This document shows, piece after piece, positions 12,889-12,945 of a stretch of 12,945 nucleotides of DNA. Source of the stretch: an uncultured Candidatus Saccharibacteria bacterium (GTDB taxonomy: Bacteria > Patescibacteriota > Saccharimonadia > Saccharimonadales > Saccharimonadaceae); contig CALBWN010000006.1 of the NCBI GenBank assembly GCA_937974295.1, positions 1 to 12,945 of the forward strand, read 5' to 3'. How positions within the stretch are numbered: the first letter of the stretch is position 1; each line of letters starts with the position of its first letter. A program made the translations under genes and the position numbers. Under the pieces are notes generated by a model. The model ran no database searches. It was given only the letters and a program-made list of their open reading frames with translations, and was not told the DNA's origin.

Positions 12889-12945
12889 GGGGCATTAGCT
12901 CATTTGGCTAGAGCGCTTCGCTGGCAGCGAAGAGGTGACCAGTTC
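12889..12945 (+). tRNA. tRNA-Ala(GGC), cut by the window end
   Basis: The 5' acceptor strand GGGGCAT starts at 12889. A D-arm (GCTC...GAGC), an anticodon stem CTTCG/CGAAG with loop CTGGCAG (anticodon GGC) and the start of the T-arm with GTTC at the edge follow. The 3' acceptor strand lies outside the window. It decodes GCC/GCU alanine codons. Confidence 0.92.

Noticed and set aside
12733..12890. Plus-strand frame reading ...KHKHRAKTNIVPQGGRVAATGKSP...
   Set aside because: It looks protein-like for some 30 residues but has no ATG, GTG or TTG start upstream in frame after the TAA TAA, and it reads into the terminator.
1..12945. Recoded genetic code (UGA as Gly), CRISPR array, insertion sequence or integron
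   Set aside because: TGA ends several genes at the expected family length, and no regularly spaced repeats, transposase or terminal inverted repeats were seen.

Overview
The window reads as compact bacterial chromosome, most likely from a Candidatus Saccharibacteria (TM7) / Patescibacteria-type genome. This placement is inference. It rests on the gene set and order (TypA, RarA, a stomatin-like protein, an M24B aminopeptidase, a YvlD-type membrane protein, SecG, a membrane-anchored peptide-binding protein, then tRNA-Leu), on tight spacing, and on promoters that sit almost on top of start codons. TGA is used as a stop in several genes (glycosyltransferase, slipin, YvlD-like) and Trp is TGG, so the genetic code is standard; the UGA=Gly code of Gracilibacteria/SR1 does not apply. 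I see no transposase, integrase, phage structural gene or CRISPR array.

Layout. 1-264: an AT-rich stretch with an intrinsic terminator (74-96) closing something to the left, then a perfect dyad. 265-471: a small predicted two-helix membrane protein. 497-1747 (-): a GT4 glycosyltransferase. 1804-2709 (+): a protein I read as a divergent single-domain M16-like metallopeptidase, divergent from the glycosyltransferase across a 56-bp gap that holds both promoters. 2841-4691 (+): typA/bipA, followed 24 bp later by a GH37 trehalase (4716-6344), probably one operon. 6473-7678 (-): rarA/mgsA, convergent with the trehalase. 7928-8677 (+): a slipin, whose stop overlaps the start of an aminopeptidase P (8674-9861). 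9883-12373 (+): YvlD-like membrane protein, secG and a family 5 substrate-binding protein in an overlapping or near-touching operon. 12406-12493: tRNA-Leu(GAG) with encoded CCA. 12542-12838: no convincing gene, possibly a small RNA ending in a strong terminator. 12889 to the edge: tRNA-Ala(GGC), cut by the window end.

Functional picture. The 9883-12373 operon is about the membrane: a SecYEG subunit beside an exported peptide-capture protein. With aminopeptidase P and the possible M16-like peptidase, this suggests scavenging of peptides. The trehalase would supply glucose from trehalose. If this is an episymbiont of actinobacteria, that sugar would be abundant in its hosts, but this is inference.

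The most unusual pattern is translation initiation. First genes of transcription units (glycosyltransferase, M16-like, YvlD-like, nearly rarA) have a -10 box ending 6-10 nt before the ATG and no Shine-Dalgarno, so their mRNAs should be leaderless. secG, the slipin and the trehalase instead have recognisable Shine-Dalgarno sequences.
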